A stretch of DNA of 64,000 nt from Micavibrio_C sp046294845 (GTDB taxonomy: Bacteria > Pseudomonadota > Alphaproteobacteria > Micavibrionales > Micavibrionaceae): assembly GCA_046294845.1 (NCBI GenBank), contig JBKBNU010000001.1:1302001-1366000 (forward strand). The letters are read 5' to 3'. Within the stretch, counting starts at the first letter, position 1, and the number at the start of each line of letters is the position of its first letter. The notes beneath the pieces are model-generated. The model did no database searches. It worked only from the letters and a program-made list of their open reading frames with translations, and was not told the origin of the DNA. A program made the position numbers and the translations under genes. Below are positions 51,690-60,015 of the stretch, one piece after another.

Positions 51690-53573
51690 ATGACAGAACA
51701 GATGGAATTCTCCTTATCTCGCGCTTCCGTTGCTCGTAAATGGGGAAGGATGTTGTGCACATCAGCCCTGTCGCTGGCGGCTGCTATCGGTATGACGGGT
51801 TGTGACCTTGTCGATAACCAGCTCAAAACAGATAGATCATCCCACCTTGATTTTCAGGATTACCGCGATGCTTTGGCGCCAAAGCTGGCGGAGCATGATG
51901 CGCAGTCTAATGCTGCTGATGATTCCGGTATTCCTGATTTCCAGTCTTATGTGGCGACACCTTCGGAAAATATCAAGCCCATGCCGCTGGTATCGATCTC
52001 TGTGAACCAGACAGTTCCGCTGCGCGATGTGCTTTATGAATTAGCCGAGCAGGCTGATTATGATATCGAGCTTGATCCGCGCATTTCAGGTTCGATCATT
52101 TTTACAGCGCGGGAGCGCCCCTTCGATATGGTGATCAAGCGTATCTCGGAAATTGCGGGTCTGCGCTATAAGTTCGAGGATGATATTCTTCGTGTCGAGT
52201 TGGATACGCCCTACCAGAAAACATATAAGCTTGATTATTTGTCCTATATTCGCAAGAACACCAGTTCGGTTAAAAACGATGTGGCTGTTGTAACGGGTGA
52301 CGGTGCCGGTACAGGTTCCAAGTTCGAAACAGAGTCAACCAGCGAAGCTGATTTCTGGGCTGAGCTGCAGGGTGGCCTCACCCAGATATTGGGTGTCCGT
52401 GCCAGCACAGGCCAGATGTTAACCAGTGCTGATCCGCAAATTACGGCTGTCGAGCAAAGTGCGCCGGTTGCGCCGGTTATTGCCGAGGCTGTTGATGAGA
52501 ATGGCCAGCCGACAATTGAAGTTCAACCACCTAATGCTGTTTTACAAATTGCAGCTCTGCCGTCTTCCGGCGGTTCTGCGACACCTGTCGAGGCGCAGGC
52601 CAACGTTTTCTCTGTTAATAAACAGGCAGGCATTATTTCTGTTATTGCCACGGAGCGTCAGCATAACGAAGTTCAGTCTTATCTGGATGAAGTGCGACGC
52701 TCTTCAACCGCACAAGTTCTTATTGAAGCTAAAGTGCTGGAAGTAGGGCTGGATGACAAATATGCGGCAGGTATCAACTGGGATAACATCAGTATTGGTG
52801 ATACGGCCCTGACATTTGTAAATTCGGGGTCTTTGGCAAGGCCATTCCTGTCTGGGGAAACTTCGCAAGAGTCGAATTTTAAAATGAGTGTTATCGGTAA
52901 CGATGCGACAGCTGTAGTGGATGCTCTGTCCAAATTTGGTACGGTTCATGCGTTGGCAAGCCCGCGTATGACGGTTCTGAATAACCAGTCAGCTGTTTTG
53001 AATGTGGCAACTAACCAGATCTATTTTGAAATCGATATCGATGTGTCTTCAACTGATGCCGGTACACAGACGACGGTGGATAGTGAAATCCGTAACGTGC
53101 CTGAAGGTGTTCTGATTAACGTACAGCCCTCGATCAATCTCGATAACAAGACTGTTTCCATGGCTGTTCGTCCGACGGTTACAAGGATCACCGAATATCG
53201 TGAAGATCCGGGCGTGGCTTTTGTTGTAGCACAAGCTGCTGCCGATGGCGTTGATATTGATATTGAATCGGGAATTCCTGTTGTCAACGTTCAGGAAATG
53301 GACTCGATTATTAAGGTATCATCGGGTCAGGCGATTGTTCTGGGTGGTCTTCTGCAAGATCGCACAACTTCGGAAGAAAAAGGGGTTCCGGTTCTTTCTG
53401 AAATTCCTCTGTTTGGTAAAGCATTCCAGAACCATACAGATACAGTCCTGAAAACCGAGCTAGTTATTTTCCTGAAAGCTACAATCATAGATGCTGATGG
53501 CCAGACTGTAGACTCGGTGGATAGGGATCTGTATCGCCGCTTCTCCGGTGATCGTCGTCCACTGGATTTGTAA
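51690..53573 (+). CDS. Type IV pilus secretin, MshL-like lipoprotein
   Basis: 627 residues. A signal sequence ending in AIGMTGC suggests a lipid-modified cysteine; then an STN/secretin N-domain (VPLRDVLYELAEQADYDIEL), and a C-terminal secretin domain with VLNNQSAVLNVATN, VPEGVLINVQPSI and IVLGGLLQDRTT. Forms the outer membrane ring for the pilus. Lipoprotein secretins are typical of MshL rather than PilQ. Confidence 0.82.
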   Translation: MTEQMEFSLSRASVARKWGRMLCTSALSLAAAIGMTGCDLVDNQLKTDRSSHLDFQDYRDALAPKLAEHDAQSNAADDSGIPDFQSYVATPSENIKPMPLVSISVNQTVPLRDVLYELAEQADYDIELDPRISGSIIFTARERPFDMVIKRISEIAGLRYKFEDDILRVELDTPYQKTYKLDYLSYIRKNTSSVKNDVAVVTGDGAGTGSKFETESTSEADFWAELQGGLTQILGVRASTGQMLTSADPQITAVEQSAPVAPVIAEAVDENGQPTIEVQPPNAVLQIAALPSSGGSATPVEAQANVFSVNKQAGIISVIATERQHNEVQSYLDEVRRSSTAQVLIEAKVLEVGLDDKYAAGINWDNISIGDTALTFVNSGSLARPFLSGETSQESNFKMSVIGNDATAVVDALSKFGTVHALASPRMTVLNNQSAVLNVATNQIYFEIDIDVSSTDAGTQTTVDSEIRNVPEGVLINVQPSINLDNKTVSMAVRPTVTRITEYREDPGVAFVVAQAAADGVDIDIESGIPVVNVQEMDSIIKVSSGQAIVLGGLLQDRTTSEEKGVPVLSEIPLFGKAFQNHTDTVLKTELVIFLKATIIDADGQTVDSVDRDLYRRFSGDRRPLDL

Positions 53574-53600
53574 CGGGATGTTAGGATAGGCAAGAATTCA

Positions 53601-53630
53601 TCGTCCCGGCTTATGGCCGGGATGATTATT
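53601..53630 (+). terminator. Hairpin after the secretin gene (possible terminator)
   Basis: TCCCGGC (53604-53610) pairs with GCCGGGA (53616-53622), extended by ATC/GAT, followed by TTATTT. Weak T-tract. Confidence 0.5.
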
Positions 53631-53672
53631 TCAAGGATGATACTTTTTAGACGCATAAAGGTCCTTACAACG

Positions 53673-54443
53673 ATGTCTTTTATTTCCTACCCTACTGTCA
53701 AATACGTTCTGCAGGCCGCTGTCAGGGATAAACTTATTTTATCCTTGTTGCTGGTTATTGCACTGGGTACTGCGCTTTCGGTATTTTTGGGGTCTGCTGC
53801 CTATGTAGAAAAATACCAGTTCATTCTGGTTTTCACGGCCTCCGGCCTGCGCATTTTCACGACGATGGGGCTGGTCCTTTTTTGTGTTTTCTTTATTCGC
53901 CGTTCTTTTGATAACCGCGATGTTGATTATCTATTATCCCGACCGATCAGTCGTGTGGGTTTTATTGTTTCCCATGCGCTGGCCTTTTCTGTGATGGCGG
54001 TTTTGCTGGGGGCGGCCTGCACGATAGCTCTTTATTTTAGCGCCCCGATTACATTCGGCAGCGGGCATATGGTTTGGGGGCTTAGTCTGATCTTTGAACT
54101 GATGATCATGGCGAATGCGGCCTTATTTTTCTCTATGGTGCTGCCCAGCGCTTCCAGCTCCTCCATGATTGTTTTTGCCCTGTACGTTCTGGGCAGGACA
54201 ATCGGTATATTGCTGGGGATTGTGCAGTCTGGCCTTGCAGCCTCGCCGATGATGAAGGGGCTTTCGTTTGTGATGGAATTTGTTTCCCTGATTATTCCCC
54301 GTCTTGATCTGATGGTACAAACAAATTGGCTGCTATATGGGGTCAAGGATATCAGCCTGACGTTTATCGTGGCGCAGGGGATTGTGTTCTCGGCTTTGCT
54401 GGTGACGGCGGCAATCGTTGATCTTGTGCGCAGGCAGTTTTAG
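53673..54443 (+). CDS. ABC-2 type transporter permease
   Basis: 256 residues with six membrane segments and an ABC-2 like layout; VDYLLSRPISRVGFIVSHAL is the region before TM2 usual in this family. Together with the ATP-binding protein at 45.6 kb it would form a transporter; no other ATPase of that type is nearby. ATG 53673 is preferred over in-frame starts upstream, which overlap the hairpin. Stop and next start are adjacent. Confidence 0.78.
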   Translation: MSFISYPTVKYVLQAAVRDKLILSLLLVIALGTALSVFLGSAAYVEKYQFILVFTASGLRIFTTMGLVLFCVFFIRRSFDNRDVDYLLSRPISRVGFIVSHALAFSVMAVLLGAACTIALYFSAPITFGSGHMVWGLSLIFELMIMANAALFFSMVLPSASSSSMIVFALYVLGRTIGILLGIVQSGLAASPMMKGLSFVMEFVSLIIPRLDLMVQTNWLLYGVKDISLTFIVAQGIVFSALLVTAAIVDLVRRQF

Positions 54444-55193
54444 ATGGCCATCACAAGCAGACAGACAGAAAAACGATATGTTCTGGCCGCTTTCTTTGTG
54501 GCGCTGGCCTTGAACAGCGCTGTCTGGTGGCAGGCGAGAAGCATGCGGGCTGTATGGGGGAATGTCCCGCCAGTTCCTACACAACCGGCAGCAGAGTTGT
54601 TTGCTTTGGGTGATCCGCAATTTGCCTATCGCTCCTTTAGTCTTTTGATTCAGAATCTGGGCGATGCGGGCGGACAGGCGCGCGCCCTTAAGGAGTATAA
54701 TTACGAGCATCTGACAAAATGGTTTTTCCTGCTCGACAAACTGGACCCCCATGCTAACTTCGGGCCGTCTATTGCCGCCTTTTATTTCAGCGCCAATCAG
54801 GATGTCGAGGCCATCGATCCCTTGATAGACTATCTGGCAGAAGTGGGCGTAAGACCCGAACCGCAGAAATGGCGCTGGCTGGCACAGGCGGTCTACCTCG
54901 CTCGTTTCGTGCAGCATGATTACGCCAAGGCACTGGGGCTGGCAGAAAAACTCGCGGCGCTCAATTACGAGCATATGCCCACATGGACCAAACAGATGCC
55001 GGCTTTTGTCATGATGCAGATGGGTGATAAAGAGGGGGCCTATAACATCATGCTGAATATTCTGGGCTCGGAAGCCAAGGATTTGCAGGCGGCAGAAGTC
55101 AATTTTATGCGTGAATATATCTGCACGAGAATTCTATCCAGAGAGCAAAGGGGCAAAGACCCGCTTTGTCAGGATATGCCGCAGCAGGAATAG
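54444..55193 (+). CDS. Unknown membrane-anchored helical protein
   Basis: 249 residues: one N-terminal membrane helix (about 12-30), the rest helical and TPR-like without clear repeats (QDVEAIDPLIDYLAEVGV and FVQHDYAKALGLAEKLAALN). It begins on the base after the permease stop, so the two are coupled and may act together. Not recognised. Confidence 0.6.
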   Translation: MAITSRQTEKRYVLAAFFVALALNSAVWWQARSMRAVWGNVPPVPTQPAAELFALGDPQFAYRSFSLLIQNLGDAGGQARALKEYNYEHLTKWFFLLDKLDPHANFGPSIAAFYFSANQDVEAIDPLIDYLAEVGVRPEPQKWRWLAQAVYLARFVQHDYAKALGLAEKLAALNYEHMPTWTKQMPAFVMMQMGDKEGAYNIMLNILGSEAKDLQAAEVNFMREYICTRILSREQRGKDPLCQDMPQQE

Positions 55194-55208
55194 AAAAAAT
55201 TTTATAAA

Positions 55209-56294
55209 ATGGATAATTTGCGCTTTACCATACCTGAAATTCTCTCGCTGCTGGGCGTGGCGCAGTCTGTCTATTTGCTCGTGTACATGCTTTTTCGGTC
55301 AGGCAGCTTCAAAAGTATTATTCTCCCGTCTTGTTATTTTATTATTCTGGCGGCAGCCTTCAGTTTTGACTTTGCCCAGCACAGCGTGTCATCGCTGATA
55401 CCCGCGTTTCCTGTCTGGCAGGCGTTATTGTGGTTTATGGGGCCACCTTTAAGCGTTTTGCTGATTATCCAGATATTGAATCTCCCTGCATTACCCTCGG
55501 TCCGTCATCTATGGGTTCTGGGGTTGATGCCTGTTGCCGTATTCTTGTCTTATACGCTCGCCCGCAGGGATGAATATTGCACATCATGGACAAATTGTAG
55601 TGGCCTTGAGGAATGGCTGATCGTTTTTGGCCTGATGGCGGGGGTTTTCAGTATTTTTGCCATCTGGGGGCAGCGGCATAAACTGGAAAGCCTGCATCAG
55701 GAAAAGGCAGGGCGTGATCGCTATTGGTTGATCCTGACCCTTGTTTTTATGAATTTGTTCTTCTTGGGGCTGATGCTGTTCAGCCTGACCCGTTTTGTCG
55801 GGTCGGATGAAGTTGTCCTGATCCGTAATCTGATGGGGTTGGGTTTTGTCTATGTCGCGGGGACCAGCCTTTTCCGGATATACCCGCAGGCCGTGTTATT
55901 GATTCAAAAGCAGGAACGCCGTGATACGGCCAGCCGCCCGCAGGATGAAGAATTGGCAAACCGTATCCGTGAATTGATGGATACCCAGAAAATATATCAG
56001 GAATCCGACTGTAACCGCGCCTCCTTGGCACGGGAGCTGGGCGTGCCGGAAGGGGCGTTATCAAGAGTGATAAATGCTGTTTTCGGCAAGACGGTACCCC
56101 AGTTCCTGAATGAAAGAAGGGTGCAGGATGCGCAGCAACTGCTTCGTGATACGGACGCGCCGGTGAAGGTAATTGCCGAAGAAGTCGGTTTCAGCTCGCT
56201 TGCGTCCTTCAACAGGGTTTTCAAGGAAATATCGGGCGAGTCGCCCAGCACGTTCCGGGCGACCTGTTCTAACCATAATACGGCAAATAAGTAA
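55209..56294 (+). CDS. Membrane-bound AraC-family transcriptional regulator
   Basis: 361 residues. About seven membrane helices in the first 230, then an AraC/XylS DNA-binding domain with two helix-turn-helix units (NRASLARELGVPEGALSRVI and VKVIAEEVGFSSLASFNRVF). Such 7TM-AraC fusions sense signals at the membrane. Located between the ABC permease module and the pilin gene, it is a candidate regulator of either; an inverted repeat lies just after it upstream of the pilin. Confidence 0.85.
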   Translation: MDNLRFTIPEILSLLGVAQSVYLLVYMLFRSGSFKSIILPSCYFIILAAAFSFDFAQHSVSSLIPAFPVWQALLWFMGPPLSVLLIIQILNLPALPSVRHLWVLGLMPVAVFLSYTLARRDEYCTSWTNCSGLEEWLIVFGLMAGVFSIFAIWGQRHKLESLHQEKAGRDRYWLILTLVFMNLFFLGLMLFSLTRFVGSDEVVLIRNLMGLGFVYVAGTSLFRIYPQAVLLIQKQERRDTASRPQDEELANRIRELMDTQKIYQESDCNRASLARELGVPEGALSRVINAVFGKTVPQFLNERRVQDAQQLLRDTDAPVKVIAEEVGFSSLASFNRVFKEISGESPSTFRATCSNHNTANK

Positions 56295-56310
56295 TCATTA
56301 CGTTAATCTG

Positions 56311-56337
56311 ACCAATCAATTGTGCAAAATGATTGGT
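56311..56337. promoter_or_regulatory. Perfect 8-bp inverted repeat upstream of the pilin gene
   Basis: ACCAATCA (56311-56318) and TGATTGGT (56330-56337) with 11 bases between. No T-run follows, so it is more likely a protein-binding site than a terminator. A TATAAT at 56420-56425 is the likely pilin -10 box. Confidence 0.4.
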
Positions 56338-56502
56338 GTACGTGTCATCCGTTAAGGTTCTGTTTAGAAAAAATGATGCAGTCTGTGAAGAATGGGGATG
56401 AACTGTCACGGGTTTCATGTATAATTTTCCGTGCTGGTTCTTCAGCGTTCTTGTTCGAACAAACAACAGATATATATCTCAAATCAAAGGAGAAAGACTA
56501 CC

Positions 56503-57264
56503 ATGGTGAAATCCCATCTTACCCATGATCGTTCGCAGGCGGGCTTTACGCTCGTCGAATTGGCGATCGTGATGATTATTATCGGTCTGCTGATCGGTGG
56601 TATCCTGAAAGGGCAGGAGCTGATTGCCAACGCGCAAATCACGGCGACATCCTCTCAGGTCAAAGCAATCGAAGCGGCTATGACCACATTCCGTGACTCC
56701 TATAACGCTGTCCCCGGTGATATGGCTAACCCTACCCAACGTTTGCCTAATTGCACTGTTGCACCATGCGCCGATGCTGGAAATGGTAACAACAGGGTTG
56801 ACGAGGAAGACCCAGGCCTCGATCAAACAACAGGCACAGAAAATGCTACTTTCTGGACGCACTTGGCTGCTGCCGATATGATCGGTGGAGTCAGTTCAAC
56901 ATCTACAGACGTTGCTGTTTGGGGTAACCAGCTTCCAGCCGCTGAAATTGGTGGCGGGTTTACTGTGGGTTTTGTTGCTGGTGCCGCTGATGTAGCTGCT
57001 GAAGCTGGTACACCGGTTGCAGGGCATTATTTGGCTTTGCAGCTTGAGCCTACTACAGCAATTGCTGCGGCTGCTGGCCTAGCATTAACACCAACACAGG
57101 CCGCTCGTATTGATCGGAAGCTTGATGATGGTGTGCCGGGAACTGGTGGTTCTATTGCTGCTGGTACAGCTGGTGCCGCCACTTGCTGGTCTGCAGGTCC
57201 TCCAACGATATATAATGAAAGTCAAACAGGTATTCTTTGCTCATTGTACATCCGCGTACAGTAA
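56503..57264 (+). CDS. Type IV prepilin
   Basis: 253 residues. A short basic leader ends in QAG, cut before Phe15; the mature start FTLVELAIVMII has Glu at position 5 and the conserved hydrophobic helix. The body is rich in Ala/Gly/Thr/Asn with Cys pairs CTVAPC and near the end (CWSAG, GILCSLYIRV), likely the D-loop disulfide. Good AAAGGAGA before the ATG. It is the only pilin gene in the window, some distance from the assembly genes; whether it is the major pilin is open. Confidence 0.92.
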   Translation: MVKSHLTHDRSQAGFTLVELAIVMIIIGLLIGGILKGQELIANAQITATSSQVKAIEAAMTTFRDSYNAVPGDMANPTQRLPNCTVAPCADAGNGNNRVDEEDPGLDQTTGTENATFWTHLAAADMIGGVSSTSTDVAVWGNQLPAAEIGGGFTVGFVAGAADVAAEAGTPVAGHYLALQLEPTTAIAAAAGLALTPTQAARIDRKLDDGVPGTGGSIAAGTAGAATCWSAGPPTIYNESQTGILCSLYIRVQ

Positions 57265-57282
57265 TCATCCGATGATTAAACA

Positions 57283-57312
57283 AAAGGCCCGAGATTTCTT
57301 GGGCCTTTTTCT
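57283..57312 (+). terminator. Rho-independent terminator of the pilin gene
   Basis: AAAGGCCC (57283-57290) with GGGCCTTT (57301-57308), followed by T-rich bases. Confidence 0.85.
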
Positions 57313-57331
57313 TTTATCCGATTTTTCTCAA

Positions 57332-57409
57332 CCGTCACCCCGACGGAGGTCGGGGTCAATGCGTTTGATCAGGTACCACGATGGATTCCGGCCTGCGCCG
57401 GAATGACGA
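57332..57409. repeat. Intergenic double-hairpin palindromic element
   Basis: Two perfect hairpins: ACCCCGAC/GTCGGGGT (57337-57344, 57349-57356) and ATTCCGGC/GCCGGAAT (57385-57392, 57397-57404). The text CCGGAATGAC and CACCCCGACGGAGGTCGGGG resembles interspersed repeats known in many alphaproteobacterial genomes. A copy-number search of the genome would confirm. Confidence 0.65.
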
Positions 57410-57444
57410 AAGATGTCTCCGGAATAACCAAAGGAAAACGTTGA

Positions 57445-58563
57445 TTAGGCCGCCTTTTTCAGCGTTCCCTGAAGGGCGGCGAGTACGGCATCGCCCATCT
57501 GGCTGGTGGTGACCAGCTGGCATCCTGTCGCCATAATATCGGGTGTGCGGTAACCGGCACCCAAAACATCCTCGACAGATTTTTCCAGACCACGGGCCAA
57601 ATCTTCACGGTTTAAGGAATAACGTAAAGCCATGGCAAGGCTGAGCAGGGAGGCTAGCGGGTTGGCCTTGTTCTGGCCAGCGATATCGGGGGCCGAGCCG
57701 TGGACAGGTTCATACACGGCTGGGCGTTTGCCCGTGGCGGCATCAACAGTGCCGAGCGAGGCCGACGGGATCATGCCGAGGCTGCCTGTCAGCATCGAGG
57801 CTTCATCCGAAAGAATATCGCCAAACAGATTATCGGTAACAATCACATCGAATTGTTTGGGATTACGCAAAAGTTGCATCGCGCAGTTATCGACATACAT
57901 ATGCGAAAGCTCGATATTCTTGAAATCCTTCTGGTGCAGGGCCGAGATTTCCTCGCGCCAGAGAACGCCCGATTTCATCACATTGGCTTTATCAACCGAG
58001 CAAACTTTCTGGCGGCGCTTGGCCGCGAGTTCAAAAGCAACCTTGCCGATGCGGGTGATTTCCGATGTGGTGTAGACTTGGGTATCAATACCACGGCGTT
58101 CGCCGTTGCCCAAATCCTCGATCAAACGAGGCTCACCAAAATAGATACCTCCTGTCAGTTCGCGCACGATCATGACATCAAGGCCGCGCACGACATCAGG
58201 TAACAGGGTAGAGGCCCCCAGAAGGGCATCAAACGCTTGCGCCGGACGCAAATTGGCAAAAAGTCCTAACTCTTTTCTGAGTTTCAACAGGCCTGCCTCG
58301 GGGCGCAGATGATATTCAACGTTAGCCCATTGGGGACCACCAACGGCACCCAGCATAACAAAATCGGCAGCACGGCAGCGGGAAATTGTTCCATCGGAAA
58401 GCGGTGTGCCGTATTGATCGGTTGATATCCCACCAATATGGTCTTCGCTGATTTCTGCGTTTAATGTTCCTGCCTGATTGTAATATTGGATTACTTTTTT
58501 AACCTCGGCCATCACTTCGGGGCCAATACCGTCACCGGCAAGAAAGAGGATGGAGCATTTCAT
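57445..58563 (-). CDS. leuB: 3-isopropylmalate dehydrogenase
   Basis: 372 residues, oxidative decarboxylation step of leucine synthesis. GDGIGPEVM, the NAD/metal-binding region with TDNLFGDILSDEASMLTGSLG, and the YEPVHGSAPDIAGQ loop are all present. Start ATG 58563 with AAAGGAT upstream; an in-frame start 18 bases earlier lacks support. Last gene of the leu run; 33 bp from leuD. Confidence 0.96.
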   Translation of the reverse strand: MKCSILFLAGDGIGPEVMAEVKKVIQYYNQAGTLNAEISEDHIGGISTDQYGTPLSDGTISRCRAADFVMLGAVGGPQWANVEYHLRPEAGLLKLRKELGLFANLRPAQAFDALLGASTLLPDVVRGLDVMIVRELTGGIYFGEPRLIEDLGNGERRGIDTQVYTTSEITRIGKVAFELAAKRRQKVCSVDKANVMKSGVLWREEISALHQKDFKNIELSHMYVDNCAMQLLRNPKQFDVIVTDNLFGDILSDEASMLTGSLGMIPSASLGTVDAATGKRPAVYEPVHGSAPDIAGQNKANPLASLLSLAMALRYSLNREDLARGLEKSVEDVLGAGYRTPDIMATGCQLVTTSQMGDAVLAALQGTLKKAA

Positions 58564-58596
58564 AATTTTATCCTTTTGCATTTTAATGGTGGGGGA

Positions 58597-59193
58597 TTAG
58601 AGCCAAGGGCGCTCTGTTTGCAGGTTTTGCTCATAAGCCGTGATCGATGCCTCTTTTTCAAGGGTGAGGCCAATATCATCCAGCCCGTTCATCAGACAAT
58701 GTTTGCGGAAAGGATCCATTTCAAAAGAGAAGGAATTTTGGCCGTCGGTTATCGTTTGGGCTGCGAGATCAACGGATATTTTCTGTCCGGATTGTGCGGC
58801 TTTCATCAACTGGTCAATGGATGCCTGAGGCAGGGTAATGGGCAGAATGCCATTTTTGAAGCAATTGTTAAAAAAAATATCGGCATAGGACGGGGCAATC
58901 ACACAGCGAATACCAAAGTCAAGCAGAGCCCATGGCGCATGTTCGCGGCTCGACCCGCAGCCAAAATTTTCACCTGTTACCAGTATTTCTGCCTGACGGT
59001 ACGGCTCACGGTTCAGAATAAAATCCTTTTTCTCGGTGCCGCCTTCTTCGTAACGGATGTCATTAAACAAATTCTTTCCCAAGCCTGTGCGTTCGATGGT
59101 GGTCAGAAATTGTTTGGGAATGATCATGTCTGTATCGACGTTGATCAAAGGCAGGGGTGCGGCTATGGCTTCCAGTTTTACGAAGGGTTTCAT
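58597..59193 (-). CDS. leuD: 3-isopropylmalate dehydratase small subunit
   Basis: 198 residues of the aconitase swivel domain, with GENFGCGSSREHAPWAL, which shapes the active site together with LeuC. Normal length. Two unrelated genes separate it from leuC, an unusual arrangement. Confidence 0.96.
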   Translation of the reverse strand: MKPFVKLEAIAAPLPLINVDTDMIIPKQFLTTIERTGLGKNLFNDIRYEEGGTEKKDFILNREPYRQAEILVTGENFGCGSSREHAPWALLDFGIRCVIAPSYADIFFNNCFKNGILPITLPQASIDQLMKAAQSGQKISVDLAAQTITDGQNSFSFEMDPFRKHCLMNGLDDIGLTLEKEASITAYEQNLQTERPWL

Positions 59194-59219
59194 TTATTTC
59201 TTTCTCCTGCTGTAAATTA

Positions 59220-59993
59220 TCAATCTCTATAATCTTTACGTAGAAAACCAAGCAAGCCGCTTGCGGGATTGGTGACGGTTATCCCGAGTTCGGCTTCCTT
59301 CATTTTAACGTATCGCTGTAACAGTTTACCGCTGAAAGCGCCTGCATATTTGCGTGCAGGATCATCCAGACAGAGCATGCGTCTTAGGACTTCTCGCGGT
59401 GTGCGCCGGTGATTCTGATGCGGGCGGGCAATCAAATCGCCGTCATAAGTATCGACAATGCACGCCGCTTGCACAAAGGTCGGCAGACGGTCAGCCATGA
59501 AGTTTTCAGGTCCCGAAGCATCAATACGTTCATGATGATAAAGGGTGAGGGCGTGCCGTACCTGTATATGGGGATGATTACGCAGTTCGGGTTTGCGTTC
59601 TACTAAAGAGTTCACCATATCGGCACCTAAACGGGCATGGCGTTTTTGAAGTTCTTTTTCTTCCGTGCTGGGGCGTTCATAGAGCATCCAGATCATCGGA
59701 TTGTAGGTTGGATGGGTCTTGCCAATGTCGTGAAATAGCATGGCGGCCCGAAAATTATAGGCGGCTTTGGGGGTGAACCCCAAAGAGAGCAGAAAATTTG
59801 CGCCGTCATGGGCAACGCGGTTCTGGTGTGCCATCATTTGCATGCCAAAACCGCCAGATCCCGCCGATATGCCGGAGGCATAACCCATCATGGCCCCTAT
59901 ATAGACACGGTCCCAGGCGTGCAAATGTTTCACCAGTACCGGATCGGTGCGGTAGTCATATTGGTCAAGAATGGTGTCCGAAATAAGGGGCAT
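59220..59993 (-). CDS. HD-GYP-like phosphohydrolase with altered GYP motif
   Basis: 257 residues. HDIGK at about 88-92, HARLGADMV, HALTLYHHERIDASG and IVDTYDGDLIARP follow the HD-GYP order of His/Asp ligands, but the GYP triad is replaced by SGPENF. Such variants may not cleave cyclic di-GMP. It sits inside the leucine operon, 22-26 bp from its neighbours on both sides. Confidence 0.7.
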   Translation of the reverse strand: MPLISDTILDQYDYRTDPVLVKHLHAWDRVYIGAMMGYASGISAGSGGFGMQMMAHQNRVAHDGANFLLSLGFTPKAAYNFRAAMLFHDIGKTHPTYNPMIWMLYERPSTEEKELQKRHARLGADMVNSLVERKPELRNHPHIQVRHALTLYHHERIDASGPENFMADRLPTFVQAACIVDTYDGDLIARPHQNHRRTPREVLRRMLCLDDPARKYAGAFSGKLLQRYVKMKEAELGITVTNPASGLLGFLRKDYRD

Positions 59994-60015
59994 TTAAACT
60001 ATCTAATGCCTATAG

